In this document: piece by piece, positions 5,053 to 5,315 of the stretch
Numbering within the stretch: the stretch's first letter is position 1
Layout of the letters: every line of letters starts with the position of its first letter
Source of the DNA: Actinomycetota bacterium
Lineage (GTDB): Bacteria; Actinomycetota; Acidimicrobiia; Acidimicrobiales; JAFATL01
Length of the DNA: 5,315 bases
Assembly (NCBI GenBank): GCA_019243975.1
Contig: JAFATL010000492.1
Coordinates: 1 to 5,315 of the forward strand
Direction of reading: 5' to 3'
Position numbers and translations under genes: made by a program
The notes under the pieces: generated by a model
Databases searched by the model: none
Told to the model about the DNA's origin: nothing
The model's input: only the letters and a program-made list of their open reading frames with translations

Positions 5053-5315
5053 ATGCCCGACTCGTATGTCGCCACGTTCACCGGCCGCCTCGAGGTGCTG
5101 TTCGAGGAACGGCGCGACCCAACACGGGCCGCGGCGATGGCCGCGTACATGCGCGATCAGTTCCCCTACTACGGCCTCCCCGCGCCGTCCCAGCGGGCCG
5201 CGGCCAAGGAGGCATTGGTCGGGCTCGGCCAACCGACGGAGGGTGACCTCGTGCAGCTGGCCACCACGTGCTGGGCGCGGCCACAGCGCGAATGGCAGTA
5301 CGCGGCGTGCGACCT
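5053..5315 (+). CDS. AlkD-like DNA alkylation repair protein, N-terminal part (runs off the right edge)
   Basis: The frame from the ATG at 5053 stays open to the edge, giving 87 complete codons plus two bases. It reads as the N-terminus of the DNA alkylation repair family (AlkC/AlkD, HEAT-like helical repeats), DNA glycosylases that remove alkylated bases such as 3-methyladenine and 7-methylguanine in the cytosol. Supporting features are the amphipathic helices around LEVLFEERRDP (13-23), the family-like AYMRDQFPYYGLPAPSQR (31-48), and WARPQREWQYAACD (74-87), which matches the W-x-x-x-x-R-E-x-Q-Y-x-A-x-D pattern. The catalytic Asp and Trp residues known in Bacillus AlkD (near 109-113 and 187) would lie beyond the edge, so activity cannot be judged. 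No in-frame start lies in the roughly 60 bases upstream of this ATG. It diverges from tricorn across 27 bases. Family members are about 210-240 residues, so roughly a third is visible. Confidence 0.88.
   Translation, partial: MPDSYVATFTGRLEVLFEERRDPTRAAAMAAYMRDQFPYYGLPAPSQRAAAKEALVGLGQPTEGDLVQLATTCWARPQREWQYAACD

Noticed and set aside
1..5315. tRNA, rRNA, insertion sequence, phage attachment site or toxin-antitoxin pair
   Set aside because: Both strands are accounted for by four genes with gaps of at most 73 bases; no cloverleaf, transposase motif or paired terminal inverted repeats were seen.

Overview
The window looks like chromosomal DNA from a high-GC bacterium, most likely an actinomycete (Actinomycetota). 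This rests on the strongly GC-biased third codon positions, the GTG starts, the start-proximal TANNNT elements, and the combination of a bacterial tricorn protease with a Thr/Pro/Ala-stalked surface protein. I cannot place it at genus level; the style would fit Acidimicrobiia or relatives, but that is inference.

Four genes alternate in strand, so no two can form an operon. From left to right they are: (1) on the minus strand, the first 105 codons of a UvrD/PcrA-type superfamily 1A DNA helicase, running off the left edge; (2) on the plus strand, a complete gene for a secreted, membrane-anchored protein of unknown function (signal peptide, ectodomain with four cysteines, Thr/Pro/Ala stalk, transmembrane helix, basic tail); (3) on the minus strand, a complete 1108-residue tricorn protease with the whole catalytic tetrad present; (4) on the plus strand, the first 87 codons of an AlkD-like DNA alkylation repair protein, running off the right edge. 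The last gene is incomplete in the window but clearly recognisable.

The gaps are very small. Genes 1 and 2 diverge across 73 bases, genes 3 and 4 diverge across 27 bases, and genes 2 and 3 converge with their stop codons overlapping inside the four bases TTAG. The helicase and tricorn genes each carry TAGGYT exactly six bases before the start codon, with the TAG also forming an in-frame stop. This suggests leaderless transcripts. The surface-protein gene instead has a good Shine-Dalgarno sequence, which favours the GTG at 389 as its start.

The genes do not form an obvious pathway. Tricorn acts in the cytosol, trimming peptides released by the proteasome or other proteases. The two flanking genes belong to DNA repair, and the surface protein acts outside the cell. 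I see no RNA gene, mobile element, CRISPR array or clearly new system. The most notable items are the uncharacterised surface protein, the start-proximal promoter pattern, the compact convergent junction, and some differences of this tricorn from the archaeal prototype.
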